This document shows positions 14,709 to 23,093 of a stretch of DNA of 24,121 bases, piece by piece. This DNA comes from CAZVGZ01 sp964627605 (GTDB lineage: Bacteria > Latescibacterota > MWCZ01 > CAZVGZ01). The position numbers and the translations under genes are program-made. The notes under the pieces were generated by a model, which was given only the letters and a program-made list of their open reading frames with translations, did not search any database and was not told the origin of the DNA. The stretch lies in contig CAZVGZ010000043.1 in NCBI GenBank assembly GCA_964627605.1, forward strand, positions 1 to 24,121, written 5' to 3'. Within the stretch, counting starts at the first letter, position 1. Each line of letters starts with the position of its first letter.

Positions 14709-17135
14709 ATGCGTTGGTTTGGCTGCTTCATCACTACGATCGTCTGCACATTGGGGGGTAACGTCCATGCTAGACAGGACCTTACGTGGCCGTTGGATAT
14801 CCCGCCTGCGGTGACCTCTTCGTTTGCCGAGTATAGACCCGACAGGCTGCACGCCGGGATAGACCTCACCACAGGAGGTCGTACTGGCGTCCCGGTTTGG
14901 GCTGCTGGAGACGGTTTTCTCTCCCGTGTTCGGGTCAGCCCCTACGGCTACGGAAAATCGCTCTATCTCAAACTGCGCGATGGACGCACTGTCGTATACG
15001 CGCACCTTAGCAGGTTCACTGATGACCTGGACCGGTATGTCTTAGAAGAGCAGTACAGCAGGAAATCTTATTCCCTCAATCTGTATCCTCGCCCGAATCA
15101 GTTCTCGGTTAGCCGAGGAGCGTTGGTCGGCTACTCTGGTCGGACAGGCATAGGCAACCCTCATCTACACGTTGAGATTCGCGACCGTGAAGGCCGACCC
15201 ACTAGTCCGCTCCACAACGGATTTTTATTGGATGACAGGCGACCGCCGAGGATCACCCACTTAGCTGTCATCCCCCTTAGCGCCAGCTCCAGAGTCAACG
15301 GTCGTTCGAGGCTTGCGGTCATCAGGCTCAAGCAACGTGACGGAGTCTGGACGACGGACCAGATACCCAGGGTATGGGGGCCAATCGCTCTGAGCGCCAA
15401 ACCAGACGAGAGAAGTCATCACGCCAACTACAGGCTCGGGGTTTACAGCAGGCGTCTGATGTTGGACGGCGTGCCTGTATTCAACTCGACGTATGACCGT
15501 TTTGAGTGGCCCACACAACATCACTCTAATTTCGACCTGGATTTCACGCTGATGGCACGGGGGCTTGGTCGGTTTTTGGTGATGTCGATTTCAAGTGGTA
15601 ACAGGCTTCGGTTCTATGGAGACAAAGTTACCAGCGCTGGTGTGATCCACGCAGGTGTCGCCGAGGCTGCGCATCCGGTAACACCATGGCCTCCTGGCGA
15701 GCACTCCGCCGAGCTGACTTTTGGCGATTTTGCTGGTAACACCTGTACGGCTCGGATCAGTTTTTTGGTGAGCCGACCCCCAAGGTTGCTGACGGCGTCA
15801 GTTGCCGACTCAGATCGGGGCAGGACGATAGCGGTCAACGCCGAAGATGACGGTGACCTGATAGGGGTGGGAGTCGACCAATCGCTGGATGGCGGGAAGA
15901 CGTGGATCGAACTTGCCGGATCGCGCGTCGCCAGCCACCACGGAGCGATGGAGCTGGTGGGGGACGTGGACAGCACTTGGATCTATAGAGCTTGGGCGTC
16001 CGATGCCGCAAAGAATCGTACGTCCACTCTAATGCGTCCTATCAGCTCTGAATTGGGGTCATTGCCGAGCCTTAGTCTAACACCTGTGATTCATGGCGAC
16101 GCCGCTCTTATAAACATCGGTTCTGACCGGGCTTTGACCAGTCCGCCGTCGGTGGATGCCTGGTGGCTCGTGCCCTATCTGCGCGAGTACCCCACAACCC
16201 TCGTCGGGCCAAATACCTATCAGGCCACGGTGCCTATAGACGATAGACTTCCACGGGGCCAATCACTCAACATTTTGGCTGATGCGACTCAAGGCACGGT
16301 GGTGGCGGACTGGCTGGACACGGTGCATGCCGATATAGCAGTGTACCCGATTTCTGCCGGGAATGTGGATAACGGTCCGACATATGAGGGGATTCTTCGG
16401 GTGCCGGATAATTTCCCGGGGAAGCTTTGGCTGCAGGCGCGCGCCGATGGTGCTTTGGCGGAGACGACACTGGTTGGGGCGTTGGTCCATCCTGATGGTG
16501 GCCACATTTTTAGCAGCGACAGTTTGGCGGAGATAATGTTCAAGCCGCGAACCGTGGCCGAGAGGATGTTCGTCTCGTCTACCAGCACTATTGGCGACTC
16601 TTTGCCGGAGCTTTCGCCCGTTGGGTTGGTGTACCGGTTCGAGCCTCAAGAGGTGCCGTTTGATGAGTGGGCGGAAATTGTCATGCGAGTACCGCCCCGC
16701 CTGCGAGACCGCTCCCAGATCGGTCTATTTGGTTTGCTTGGGGACAAAGCTTTCTGCTTTGATGTGACCGCCGATTCCACCGACTCGGTGCTGACGACCG
16801 TGATGCACAGTTTGCCAACAATGGGGCTGTTTCGAGATAGTACCCCGCCAAAGATTTCCCGCATCAAACCCAGTGACGGCGCCAGCGTCAAATCCTCGAC
16901 TCCGCTTATTCGCGCAACAGTAAGGGACAGGGGAAGCGGCATCTCAAAGAGGGATGCTGACCTACGCATGACGTTGGACGGCGGTTGGGTGCCTGCTCAG
17001 TATGACAACGAAGAGCACAGCTACGTGTTCAGGCCGACGGTACCACTGGCTCCTGGCGAGCACGAAGTGGTGATAACTGTAAGTGACGTTTCGGGAAATG
17101 AGATTACTTCAACGACTCGATTTATCAGCCGCTAG
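14709..17135 (+). CDS. Exported M23 (LytM) peptidase with long beta-sandwich tail
   Basis: An 808-residue protein with a signal peptide (about 1-21). The M23 metallopeptidase domain (about 28-172) has all ligands: HAGID with H48 and D52, YAHLS with H99, and HLHVE with H152 and H154. Between the last two motifs is an insertion of about 30 residues (104-135). The remaining 630 residues look like several beta-sandwich/Ig-like domains, including PPGEHSAELTFGDFAGN (about 336), LDGGKTWIELAG (about 391) and a C-terminal one around 717-806 (APGEHEVVITVSDVSGNE). M23 enzymes with intact ligands cut peptidoglycan cross-bridges. The tail may position the enzyme in the envelope. The ATG at 14709 has only a weak ribosome binding site. 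Confidence 0.88.
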   Translation: MRWFGCFITTIVCTLGGNVHARQDLTWPLDIPPAVTSSFAEYRPDRLHAGIDLTTGGRTGVPVWAAGDGFLSRVRVSPYGYGKSLYLKLRDGRTVVYAHLSRFTDDLDRYVLEEQYSRKSYSLNLYPRPNQFSVSRGALVGYSGRTGIGNPHLHVEIRDREGRPTSPLHNGFLLDDRRPPRITHLAVIPLSASSRVNGRSRLAVIRLKQRDGVWTTDQIPRVWGPIALSAKPDERSHHANYRLGVYSRRLMLDGVPVFNSTYDRFEWPTQHHSNFDLDFTLMARGLGRFLVMSISSGNRLRFYGDKVTSAGVIHAGVAEAAHPVTPWPPGEHSAELTFGDFAGNTCTARISFLVSRPPRLLTASVADSDRGRTIAVNAEDDGDLIGVGVDQSLDGGKTWIELAGSRVASHHGAMELVGDVDSTWIYRAWASDAAKNRTSTLMRPISSELGSLPSLSLTPVIHGDAALINIGSDRALTSPPSVDAWWLVPYLREYPTTLVGPNTYQATVPIDDRLPRGQSLNILADATQGTVVADWLDTVHADIAVYPISAGNVDNGPTYEGILRVPDNFPGKLWLQARADGALAETTLVGALVHPDGGHIFSSDSLAEIMFKPRTVAERMFVSSTSTIGDSLPELSPVGLVYRFEPQEVPFDEWAEIVMRVPPRLRDRSQIGLFGLLGDKAFCFDVTADSTDSVLTTVMHSLPTMGLFRDSTPPKISRIKPSDGASVKSSTPLIRATVRDRGSGISKRDADLRMTLDGGWVPAQYDNEEHSYVFRPTVPLAPGEHEVVITVSDVSGNEITSTTRFISR

Positions 17136-17297
17136 TGCTCTGTGTGGGTTGTAGCTCCTGCAAATTGGCGACACACCTCAGCCTTAGGGAATGACAACGA
17201 CTTGGTACCTATGACCTGTCATGTTTGGAAAACGCGAAAACGCGGCCCCGCTTCGCGATAGGTTCCACGGATGTCGTCCCTCTCTCTGTCGTCAATC

Positions 17298-17302
17298 GGG
17301 AG
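17298..17302 (+). promoter_or_regulatory. Ribosome binding site deciding the UbiA start
   Basis: GGGAG followed by six bases and an ATG at 17309. An upstream start at 17225 in the same frame has no such site and would add 28 polar residues before the first helix. Confidence 0.55.
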
Positions 17303-17308
17303 TATATA

Positions 17309-18145
17309 ATGTCCATAGCCAAAGGGATGTGGCAGCTTGTCAGACCGATGAACGTGGCGATCACAACCCTGTCTGTGGTGGTCGGTGCGTGCGCCGCAGT
17401 GTTGCAGATTGACGGTTTTATTTTGTTGGCAGCCATCTCCGCCGCCTTAATCGGCGCTGGCGGCAACGCGATAAACGATGTATTCGACATCCAGATCGAC
17501 AGAGTGAACCGCCCAGATCGCCCATTGCCCAAGGGCGTCGTGTCGCTCCGGGAGGGCCGCTACCTATCCTATACTCTTTTTGCTGCTGGCGTGGCTCTCT
17601 CTATCCCGATTGGCTGGCACCTTGTAATCGTTGCGGCGTTGGCTGCTCTGCTACTCATCTGGTACTCAGCACTGCTTAAACAGATGGCGCTGGTGGGTAA
17701 CTTGACTGTGGCGTTTGTGGCGGCTTTAGCGTTCATCTACGGCGGTCTGGCGGCGGGCGAACTCTGGTATTCCGCCGTTCCCGCTGTTCTGGCGTTCCTG
17801 GTCCATCTGGGACGCGAGCTGGTCAAAGACGCCGAAGATTTTGTCGGTGATGCCGCCCAAGGCGCTCGGACGTTGGCGGTAGTCGCTGGTCCCGGCCTCG
17901 CAGTCAGATGTGGTGCGGCGGCGCTATTGCTGGTTGTTGTGGCGCTTCCTTGGCCGTACGTCTGGGGCTGGTTTGGCCAGACATACCTCTGCGTCGCAGG
18001 TTTGGGTGTTGCTCCTGTGATGCTCTGGTCGGCGTGGGTACTCGTGCGCCGTCCAGACTCTAGCGATCTTGCGCTGGTTAGTTCGGTCGTAAAATGGGAC
18101 ATGCTGGTTGGTCTTGCAGCCATACTCCTCGACCGCACTTTCTAG
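17309..18145 (+). CDS. UbiA-family prenyltransferase, geranylgeranylglyceryl-phosphate type
   Basis: A 278-residue polytopic membrane protein with about eight to nine helices. Both Asp-rich motifs that bind Mg-prenyl diphosphate are present: NDVFDIQID (56-64, followed by RVNRPDRPLPKG) and DAEDFVGD (174-181, followed by AAQGARTLAV). This wording is closest to the archaeal digeranylgeranylglyceryl phosphate synthase branch, which also occurs in FCB bacteria. UbiA enzymes also make quinone and chlorophyll precursors, so the acceptor is not certain. The start at 17309 is set by its ribosome binding site. A DUF92 gene follows 39 bases later and is probably co-transcribed. Specificity is inferred from motif wording only. 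Confidence 0.85.
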   Translation: MSIAKGMWQLVRPMNVAITTLSVVVGACAAVLQIDGFILLAAISAALIGAGGNAINDVFDIQIDRVNRPDRPLPKGVVSLREGRYLSYTLFAAGVALSIPIGWHLVIVAALAALLLIWYSALLKQMALVGNLTVAFVAALAFIYGGLAAGELWYSAVPAVLAFLVHLGRELVKDAEDFVGDAAQGARTLAVVAGPGLAVRCGAAALLLVVVALPWPYVWGWFGQTYLCVAGLGVAPVMLWSAWVLVRRPDSSDLALVSSVVKWDMLVGLAAILLDRTF

Positions 18146-18184
18146 CAATTTCGGGTTTTCTTCTCGCGTTGATTTGGCGGTGCA

Positions 18185-18955
18185 TTGGCTGACGAAGCGG
18201 CTCTGAAAATACTCGTTTCGCTGTCTGTGGCGACGGCGGCAGCAGCGGCCAAAGCGGTGACGAAATCTGCTGCCCTCGGGGCGGCTATGCTTGCTGTGGT
18301 GGTGTTGTGGTGCGGTGGTTGGGGGTGGGGTGCGCCGGTATTGGCGTTTTTCGTCTCATCAAGCGCACTCACACGCCTGCTCGATGAGGACAGAAGCGAT
18401 CACGATATAAGGCGGTTTGGGCAGGTCGCGGCTAACGGCTTCGTGGCTGCTGTCGCTGCACTGATGTTCGGAATCACCGGACACATTGGATGGGCCGGAG
18501 CGTTTGTCGGCTCTCTTTCTGCTGCGAATGCAGACACCTGGGCAACAGAGATCGGCTGTAGATTCGGCGGCATTCCACGCAACGTGTTGACTTTCCAAAA
18601 AATGTCAGTCGGCGATTCAGGGGGTGTGACACTAATCGGTACCTTCGGCACCATGTTGGGCGCGGTGGCTATCGCCTTTGTTGCGATGTGGACAATGCCG
18701 GTCCTTTCAGCACGATTTTCTGTGATCCCATTGATGGTTGTGGCTGGCTTCGCTGGCAGCGTAGTTGACAGCATTCTCGGTGCTACGATGGAGCGCAAAT
18801 ATTGGTGTGTGGTCTGCGACAAGGTGGTAGAGAGAGACGTCCACTGCGATCAGCCGAGTATTCACAACCACGGAGTGCTGACCAATAACCATGTCAATCT
18901 GGCTTGCACAGTTGTCGGTGGCGCTGTCGGGTGGTGGTTCGCAAGCGGTGGTTGA
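18185..18955 (+). CDS. DUF92 family membrane protein (VTE6-like)
   Basis: A 256-residue membrane protein. The only usable start is a TTG at 18185, because a stop lies in frame at 18170. Conserved DUF92 features: GQVAANGFVAA (about 79-89), GSLSAANADTWATEIG (about 109-124), SVGDSGGVT (about 140-148), GSVVDSILGATME (about 191-203), a cysteine pair WCVVCDK (about 207-213), and the closing LTNNHVNL. The plant member VTE6 is a phytyl-phosphate kinase in tocopherol synthesis; bacterial members are mostly uncharacterised. Being paired with a UbiA prenyltransferase suggests handling of a prenyl phosphate or prenyl-lipid intermediate. The family call is firm, the function open. Confidence 0.85.
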   Translation: MADEAALKILVSLSVATAAAAAKAVTKSAALGAAMLAVVVLWCGGWGWGAPVLAFFVSSSALTRLLDEDRSDHDIRRFGQVAANGFVAAVAALMFGITGHIGWAGAFVGSLSAANADTWATEIGCRFGGIPRNVLTFQKMSVGDSGGVTLIGTFGTMLGAVAIAFVAMWTMPVLSARFSVIPLMVVAGFAGSVVDSILGATMERKYWCVVCDKVVERDVHCDQPSIHNHGVLTNNHVNLACTVVGGAVGWWFASGG

Positions 18956-18961
18956 GAATTC

Positions 18962-18992
18962 GGAATCGGCGATGCCTTCGCCGTAAGATTCC
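18962..18992. terminator. Hairpin between convergent genes
   Basis: GGAATC (18962-18967) pairs with GATTCC (18987-18992), and inside it GGCGA (18968-18972) pairs with TCGCC (18978-18982). The loop is TGCCT, with a GTAA bulge on the 3' side. It fills most of the 48-base gap between the DUF92 stop and the murQ stop, where a two-way terminator would be expected. No long T tract follows on either strand, so termination is inferred from position and symmetry. Confidence 0.5.
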
Positions 18993-19003
18993 AGGCAAAT
19001 GGC

Positions 19004-19927
19004 CTAGCTAGAGATCTGTGTGCCGCTTGATGGAGGTTTTTGGACTGCTGGCCGGACGTGGCCGGACGTTTCTTCGAGCCGTTTCTGCGCGGTTGGTGCG
19101 TCAACGTCGAGCAGAGCCATGACGATGGCGGTCTTCGCGGAGCCGTCGGCGTTTTCTAGCAGTTTGGTGGCGACATGTCTGTCTACATCTCCTGCGGTCA
19201 TCACTATCCGCTCTGCTCTGTCCACAAGTTTGTCGCACCACGCCTGAACATCCACCATCAAGTTGCCGTAGACTTTTCCTGTGCGGATCATCGCGCCGGT
19301 GGTAATCATGTTCAGTACCATTTTTGTTGCGGTACCGGCTTTCATGCGGGTGGAACCGGTGATGACCTCTGGGCCGACCAAGAGGCGGATCATCTGCTTG
19401 GCTGGGTCGCTGTCATATTTGATGTCTGAACAGGTTATGAACGCGGTGTGCGCTTCGGATCGGCTGGCTTTTTCTAGAGCGCCAAGCACAAACGGGGTTG
19501 TTCCGCTGGCGGCGATGCCGACAACACAGTCGTTGTGATTGACTCCGCACGCATCTATCGCGTTAGCGCCTGCTGCCCGGTCGTCTTCAGCCCCCTCGAT
19601 AGAGCGAAAAACAGCGTCAGTGCCACCTGCGACAATGGCTTGGATCTGATCTGGTGGCGATCCAAATGTTGGAGGGCATTCCGCTGCATCAATAACGCCC
19701 AAACGGCCACTGGTCCCTGCTCCAACGTAGAACAGCCTGCCGCCGTTGTTGAACCGCTCGGATACGACATCGATCAACGATGCTATCGAGTCACGCTCGG
19801 CCTCAACCGCGTCGCATACCGTTTGGTCCTGACTGAGTATGATATCGACAATTTCAGGGCTGGTGGCTGTGTCGATGTCTTGTGAAGCAGGGTTGCGCTT
19901 TTCTGTAAGAAGCTGAGAGCGGTCCAT
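19004..19927 (-). CDS. murQ: N-acetylmuramic acid 6-phosphate etherase
   Basis: A 307-residue cytosolic SIS-fold lyase that splits MurNAc-6-phosphate into GlcNAc-6-phosphate and D-lactate in peptidoglycan recycling. Motifs: LLTEKRNPAS at the N-terminus, VGAGTSGRLGVIDAAECPP (catalytic Glu in AAEC), IEGAEDD, GIAASGTTPFVLGAL and EVITGSTRMKAGTATKM. Two ATGs are possible, 19933 and 19927. AAGAG abuts the first but lies six bases before the second, and starting at 19927 puts the catalytic glutamates at 83 and 114, the numbering I recall for E. coli MurQ. It follows era by 32 bases on the same strand and is likely co-transcribed. Usual partners such as a kinase for anhydro-MurNAc or a MurNAc transporter are not in this window. 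Confidence 0.95.
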   Translation of the reverse strand: MDRSQLLTEKRNPASQDIDTATSPEIVDIILSQDQTVCDAVEAERDSIASLIDVVSERFNNGGRLFYVGAGTSGRLGVIDAAECPPTFGSPPDQIQAIVAGGTDAVFRSIEGAEDDRAAGANAIDACGVNHNDCVVGIAASGTTPFVLGALEKASRSEAHTAFITCSDIKYDSDPAKQMIRLLVGPEVITGSTRMKAGTATKMVLNMITTGAMIRTGKVYGNLMVDVQAWCDKLVDRAERIVMTAGDVDRHVATKLLENADGSAKTAIVMALLDVDAPTAQKRLEETSGHVRPAVQKPPSSGTQISS

Positions 19928-19959
19928 CGTCATCTCTTAAGGGGAGTGATGTTCCACCA

Positions 19960-20865
19960 CTACTCGCCGTCGATGTATCCCAAATCTTTGAGGTCTTGAT
20001 CGCGTTTCATCCAGTCAGGGCGCACCTTTACGTACAGCTCCAGATAGACCGGGTGATCCAGAAAGGCATCTATCTTTTTGCGAGCCTGACTGCCTATGTT
20101 TTTAAGGGTCCGACCCTGCCCGCCGATCATCATGCCTTTTTGGGAGTTGCGATCGACAAAAATGTTGGCCTGGATGTAATATTTGGGGTCCCGCTCAACG
20201 AACTGCTCGATTGAGACCGCTGAGGTATAGGGAATCTCCTGTCGCATCACCTCAAAAATGGTCTCCCGTATGAGTTCGGCGACGAAAAGCCGCTCAGGCT
20301 GCTCAGCGAGCATGTCCTCAGGATACAGAAACGGCCCTGGAGGCATTGCGTCCCTTATCGCATCTCCCAAAATCCCCATGTTTATCTCATGCAGCGCCGA
20401 GATGGGGATGGTGCCTTCGGGATAGGGCGAAAGATCTAGCTCATCGTCGTTGCAGAGGTCCATTTTATTCAATGCGAAAAGCGTCTTTCCTGCGCCCATG
20501 CTGGCTATCTCACTGGTCTCCTCGATGGTGTGTTTGTCGCGTTTCTCATAGTCGAACAGGGCTATCACCGCGTCGGCATCAAATACAGAGGCGGTGATCT
20601 GCTGCTGCATCACCTCTTGAAGCCTGTATCTAGGTGTAAGGATGCCTGGTGTATCCAAGAAAATCACCTGGTAAGGCCGAAATGAGGCTATGCCCAGGAC
20701 GCGGGTGCGGGTTGTGTGGGGTTTGGGGGTGACTATCGACAATCGCTCGCCAAGGATTGTGTTCATGAGGGTCGATTTTCCTGCGTTCGGTGGCCCCACT
20801 ATCGCCACGTAGCCGCAGAATGTTTTTTCATCTGAGATGTTTGTAGAGTCTAGCTGTTCTGTCAT
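19960..20865 (-). CDS. era: GTPase Era
   Basis: A 301-residue GTPase that binds the 3' end of 16S rRNA and helps mature the small ribosomal subunit. G1 is GPPNAGKS (24-31; the usual form is GRPNVGKS), the G2 region has TPKPHTTRTRVLGI, G3 is DTPG (71-74) and G4 is NKMD (133-136). A C-terminal KH domain contains MMIGGQGRTLKNIGSQARKKID. Length is typical of the family. The start ATG at 20865 has no obvious ribosome binding site. It lies directly upstream of murQ and divergent from the homocysteine methyltransferase gene. Confidence 0.96.
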   Translation of the reverse strand: MTEQLDSTNISDEKTFCGYVAIVGPPNAGKSTLMNTILGERLSIVTPKPHTTRTRVLGIASFRPYQVIFLDTPGILTPRYRLQEVMQQQITASVFDADAVIALFDYEKRDKHTIEETSEIASMGAGKTLFALNKMDLCNDDELDLSPYPEGTIPISALHEINMGILGDAIRDAMPPGPFLYPEDMLAEQPERLFVAELIRETIFEVMRQEIPYTSAVSIEQFVERDPKYYIQANIFVDRNSQKGMMIGGQGRTLKNIGSQARKKIDAFLDHPVYLELYVKVRPDWMKRDQDLKDLGYIDGE

Positions 20866-21009
20866 CGTTGTTTCGTCTGTAGGTCCAATTTGAAAAATGA
20901 GGTGTCGACCTGCTGCGTGTTTGAGCTGGTCGCGTGAGGGTACTATTTAGAATACCGCCAATGTTCGCGCAGAGCCATGACTGAGCCGTTTACTGCGCTC
21001 GACAAGCGG

Positions 21010-21015
21010 TATACT
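21010..21015 (+). promoter_or_regulatory. Possible -10 box upstream of the methyltransferase/MTHFR gene
   Basis: TATACT matches five of six bases of TATAAT and lies 45 bases before the ATG at 21061. TTTACT at 20989-20994 could be a weak -35, but the spacer would be only 15 bases. The 195-base divergent gap (20866-21060) shows no riboswitch that I recognise. Confidence 0.3.
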
Positions 21016-21046
21016 TTGTTCGTGTCAATTCAAGCACATACCGACT

Positions 21047-21052
21047 AAGGAG
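21047..21052 (+). promoter_or_regulatory. Ribosome binding site deciding the methyltransferase start
   Basis: AAGGAG is followed by eight bases and an ATG at 21061. A GTG at 21052 in the same frame overlaps this site, so the ATG is the likely start. Confidence 0.6.
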
Positions 21053-21060
21053 TGGTCTAT

Positions 21061-22929
21061 ATGGAGCGGCAAGAACTTAGAAATCGTCTGTCCGAGAGAG
21101 TGATGGTCTCTGACGGTGCAATGGGGACGATGCTCCATACTCGTGGGGTGCCTTGGGATACTTCGTTCGAGCATCTGAATATCGCTACGCCACAGCTTGT
21201 GCAGGCCGTTCATCTGGAGTATGTCGCTGCTGGCGCGGAGATGATCGAGACGAACACTTTCTCGGCCAACAGGTTTAAGTTGGCGCAGAGGGGGATAGAC
21301 GATCACACTGAGGAGATCAATCGTCAAGGCGTGGCTCTAGCCAGGGGGGCGGCGGACAGTGTGCTCGTCGCTGGGGCGATGGGGCCGTTTGGCAAAGTGA
21401 CCGAAGAGGTGTGCGACGACTACAAGACCGAAGTGTTTGCCGAGCAGGCGACTCTTCTGTGTGAGGGGAGTGTTGACCTTCTGGTCTTGGAGACTTTTGT
21501 CGATCTGGAGGAGATACTGCTTGCACTGGCGGCAGCGCGGTCGGTCTGCGATCTGCCGGTTATATGCCAGATGGCGTATGAAGAAGGGGCTAGGACTGTG
21601 ACGGGTACCAGCGCCAGGGAGGCGCTCGCGGCGCTAGAGAGCGCTGGTGCTGATGTTGTCGGCGGCAACTGCGGAAGCGGCCCCAATGGGCTAGTGGGAG
21701 TGTTAGAAGAGCTGGGGGCGTCAACCAAAATGCCGCTTTCGGCACTGCCCAATGCATCATATCCTCAATACGTGGACGGGCGATATATATACGTCAACTC
21801 GCCAGAATATGTCGTCAACAGCGCAGAAACCTTAGTGGAGTTGGGAGCCAACCTGATCGGTGGCTGCTGTGGAACGACGCCCGAGCACATAAGGATGCTC
21901 AAAGAGCGTATTTCGGGCGTCGTACCCGCTGCGCGGACGATAGTCGATGTGGCGACAGAGGCTCCTGCGGCGGTCTATCAACGTCTGGAAGCGCGACCGA
22001 AAAAGGGGTTTCTCACCAAAGTCGGCGTGGAGTCGATAGTGGTCGTGGAGCTGGACCCGCCTAAAGGGCTCAACTACGCACCGGTGTTGGAGGGTGCCAA
22101 GGCTCTAAAAGCCGCTGGTGTAGACGCGATCACCTGCGCTGACTGTTCGCTGGCGCAATTGCGTATGTCTAGCGTTGTGATGGGGCATCTGATAGAGCGT
22201 GAGGTGGGAATCCCGGTGATTGTTCATCTGGCGTGCAGGGACCGAAACCTAATCGGGCAGCAGTCGATGCTAATGGGCGCTGCGGCGTTGGGGATAGAGT
22301 ATGTCTTGGCGCTGACTGGTGATCCTGCGTCGATGGCGGGAATTGGAGCGACCACAATATTCGACACCACATCTATGGGGCTGATCGAGATGATAGATAA
22401 GCTCAACGGTGGCGTGAATCTGGCGGGCAAGTCGATACAGAGGCCAACAGATTTCGTCATCGGATGTGCGTTTGATCCAGCAGGGCGCAAGATTGATGGC
22501 AACTTGAGGCGGCTAAAAAAGAAACTGGAGATGGGTCACGTACAGTATGTAATGACGCAGCCAATCTACCACTCAGATCGCATCAAGGAGATGTATGAAC
22601 GTACCGCAGAGCTTGGGGTGCCGATCCTTATCGGCAACCTGCCTTTGCTCTCGAGCAGAAACACCGAGTTTCTCCACAACGAAGTGCCTGGAATCACGAT
22701 ACCAGAGTCGATCCGCGAGCGGATGAGGGCGTGCAGCAATGACAAAGACCTTTCCAAAAAAGAGGGCATCGCGATCGCCTGCGAACTGATAGATGTGGCG
22801 TTTGAAGCAGGTGCCCCAGGCATCTACGTGATGCCGCCATTTAACCGCGTGGATATGGCTGAGCCGCTGGTGCGTTACATCAGGGCCAGCCACCCGATTC
22901 CTCGGATAGCGTCTGTCGACGTGAACTGA
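21061..22929 (+). CDS. Bifunctional homocysteine S-methyltransferase / methylenetetrahydrofolate reductase
   Basis: A 622-residue two-domain cytosolic protein. The N-terminal domain (about 1-290) is a Zn-dependent homocysteine methyltransferase: SDGAMGTMLHTRG (17-29), EMIETNTFSANR (60-71), and zinc ligands C204 (GGNCGSGP) and C269-C270 (GGCCGTTPEH). The C-terminal domain (about 320-620) is a methylenetetrahydrofolate reductase TIM barrel: VELDPPKGLN (329-338) with catalytic Glu330, HLACRDRN (389-396) and LALTGDP (416-422). Such fusions are known in Bacillota, Chloroflexota and some FCB lineages. The natural pathway joins folate one-carbon reduction to methionine synthesis; the methyl donor is probably not methyl-folate directly, because a cobalamin domain is absent. 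It stands alone, with divergent and convergent neighbours. Confidence 0.94.
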   Translation: MERQELRNRLSERVMVSDGAMGTMLHTRGVPWDTSFEHLNIATPQLVQAVHLEYVAAGAEMIETNTFSANRFKLAQRGIDDHTEEINRQGVALARGAADSVLVAGAMGPFGKVTEEVCDDYKTEVFAEQATLLCEGSVDLLVLETFVDLEEILLALAAARSVCDLPVICQMAYEEGARTVTGTSAREALAALESAGADVVGGNCGSGPNGLVGVLEELGASTKMPLSALPNASYPQYVDGRYIYVNSPEYVVNSAETLVELGANLIGGCCGTTPEHIRMLKERISGVVPAARTIVDVATEAPAAVYQRLEARPKKGFLTKVGVESIVVVELDPPKGLNYAPVLEGAKALKAAGVDAITCADCSLAQLRMSSVVMGHLIEREVGIPVIVHLACRDRNLIGQQSMLMGAAALGIEYVLALTGDPASMAGIGATTIFDTTSMGLIEMIDKLNGGVNLAGKSIQRPTDFVIGCAFDPAGRKIDGNLRRLKKKLEMGHVQYVMTQPIYHSDRIKEMYERTAELGVPILIGNLPLLSSRNTEFLHNEVPGITIPESIRERMRACSNDKDLSKKEGIAIACELIDVAFEAGAPGIYVMPPFNRVDMAEPLVRYIRASHPIPRIASVDVN

Positions 22930-23041
22930 CCAGCCTCATCAGGAGATGCCAGCAACGTGTTCTGTGAGCGATGCAAAACCGGTCGAACGTGATTTGGCCT
23001 GATTGATCTGGTAACCTGTTAATCCTCAGAGACGGTCGGAA

Positions 23042-23054
23042 GTGTTGGCAACAC
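23042..23054. repeat. Short hairpin in convergent gap
   Basis: GTGTT and AACAC enclose GGC, between the convergent methyltransferase gene and the membrane protein gene. It is a weak candidate for a transcription end point. The stem is short and no T tract follows on either strand. Confidence 0.2.
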
Positions 23055-23093
23055 AACCCTAAACGGCGTTGTCGCAACCTATATCCGGGCCTT

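Noticed and set aside
17233..17257. CGCGAA/TTCGCG inverted repeat after the M23 gene as a terminator
   Set aside because: Six-base arms, no T tract, and GC-rich filler; not strong enough to call.
20866..21060. Search for a SAM or cobalamin riboswitch upstream of the methionine-pathway gene
   Set aside because: No recognisable conserved core or multi-helix arrangement; only a candidate -10 box was seen.
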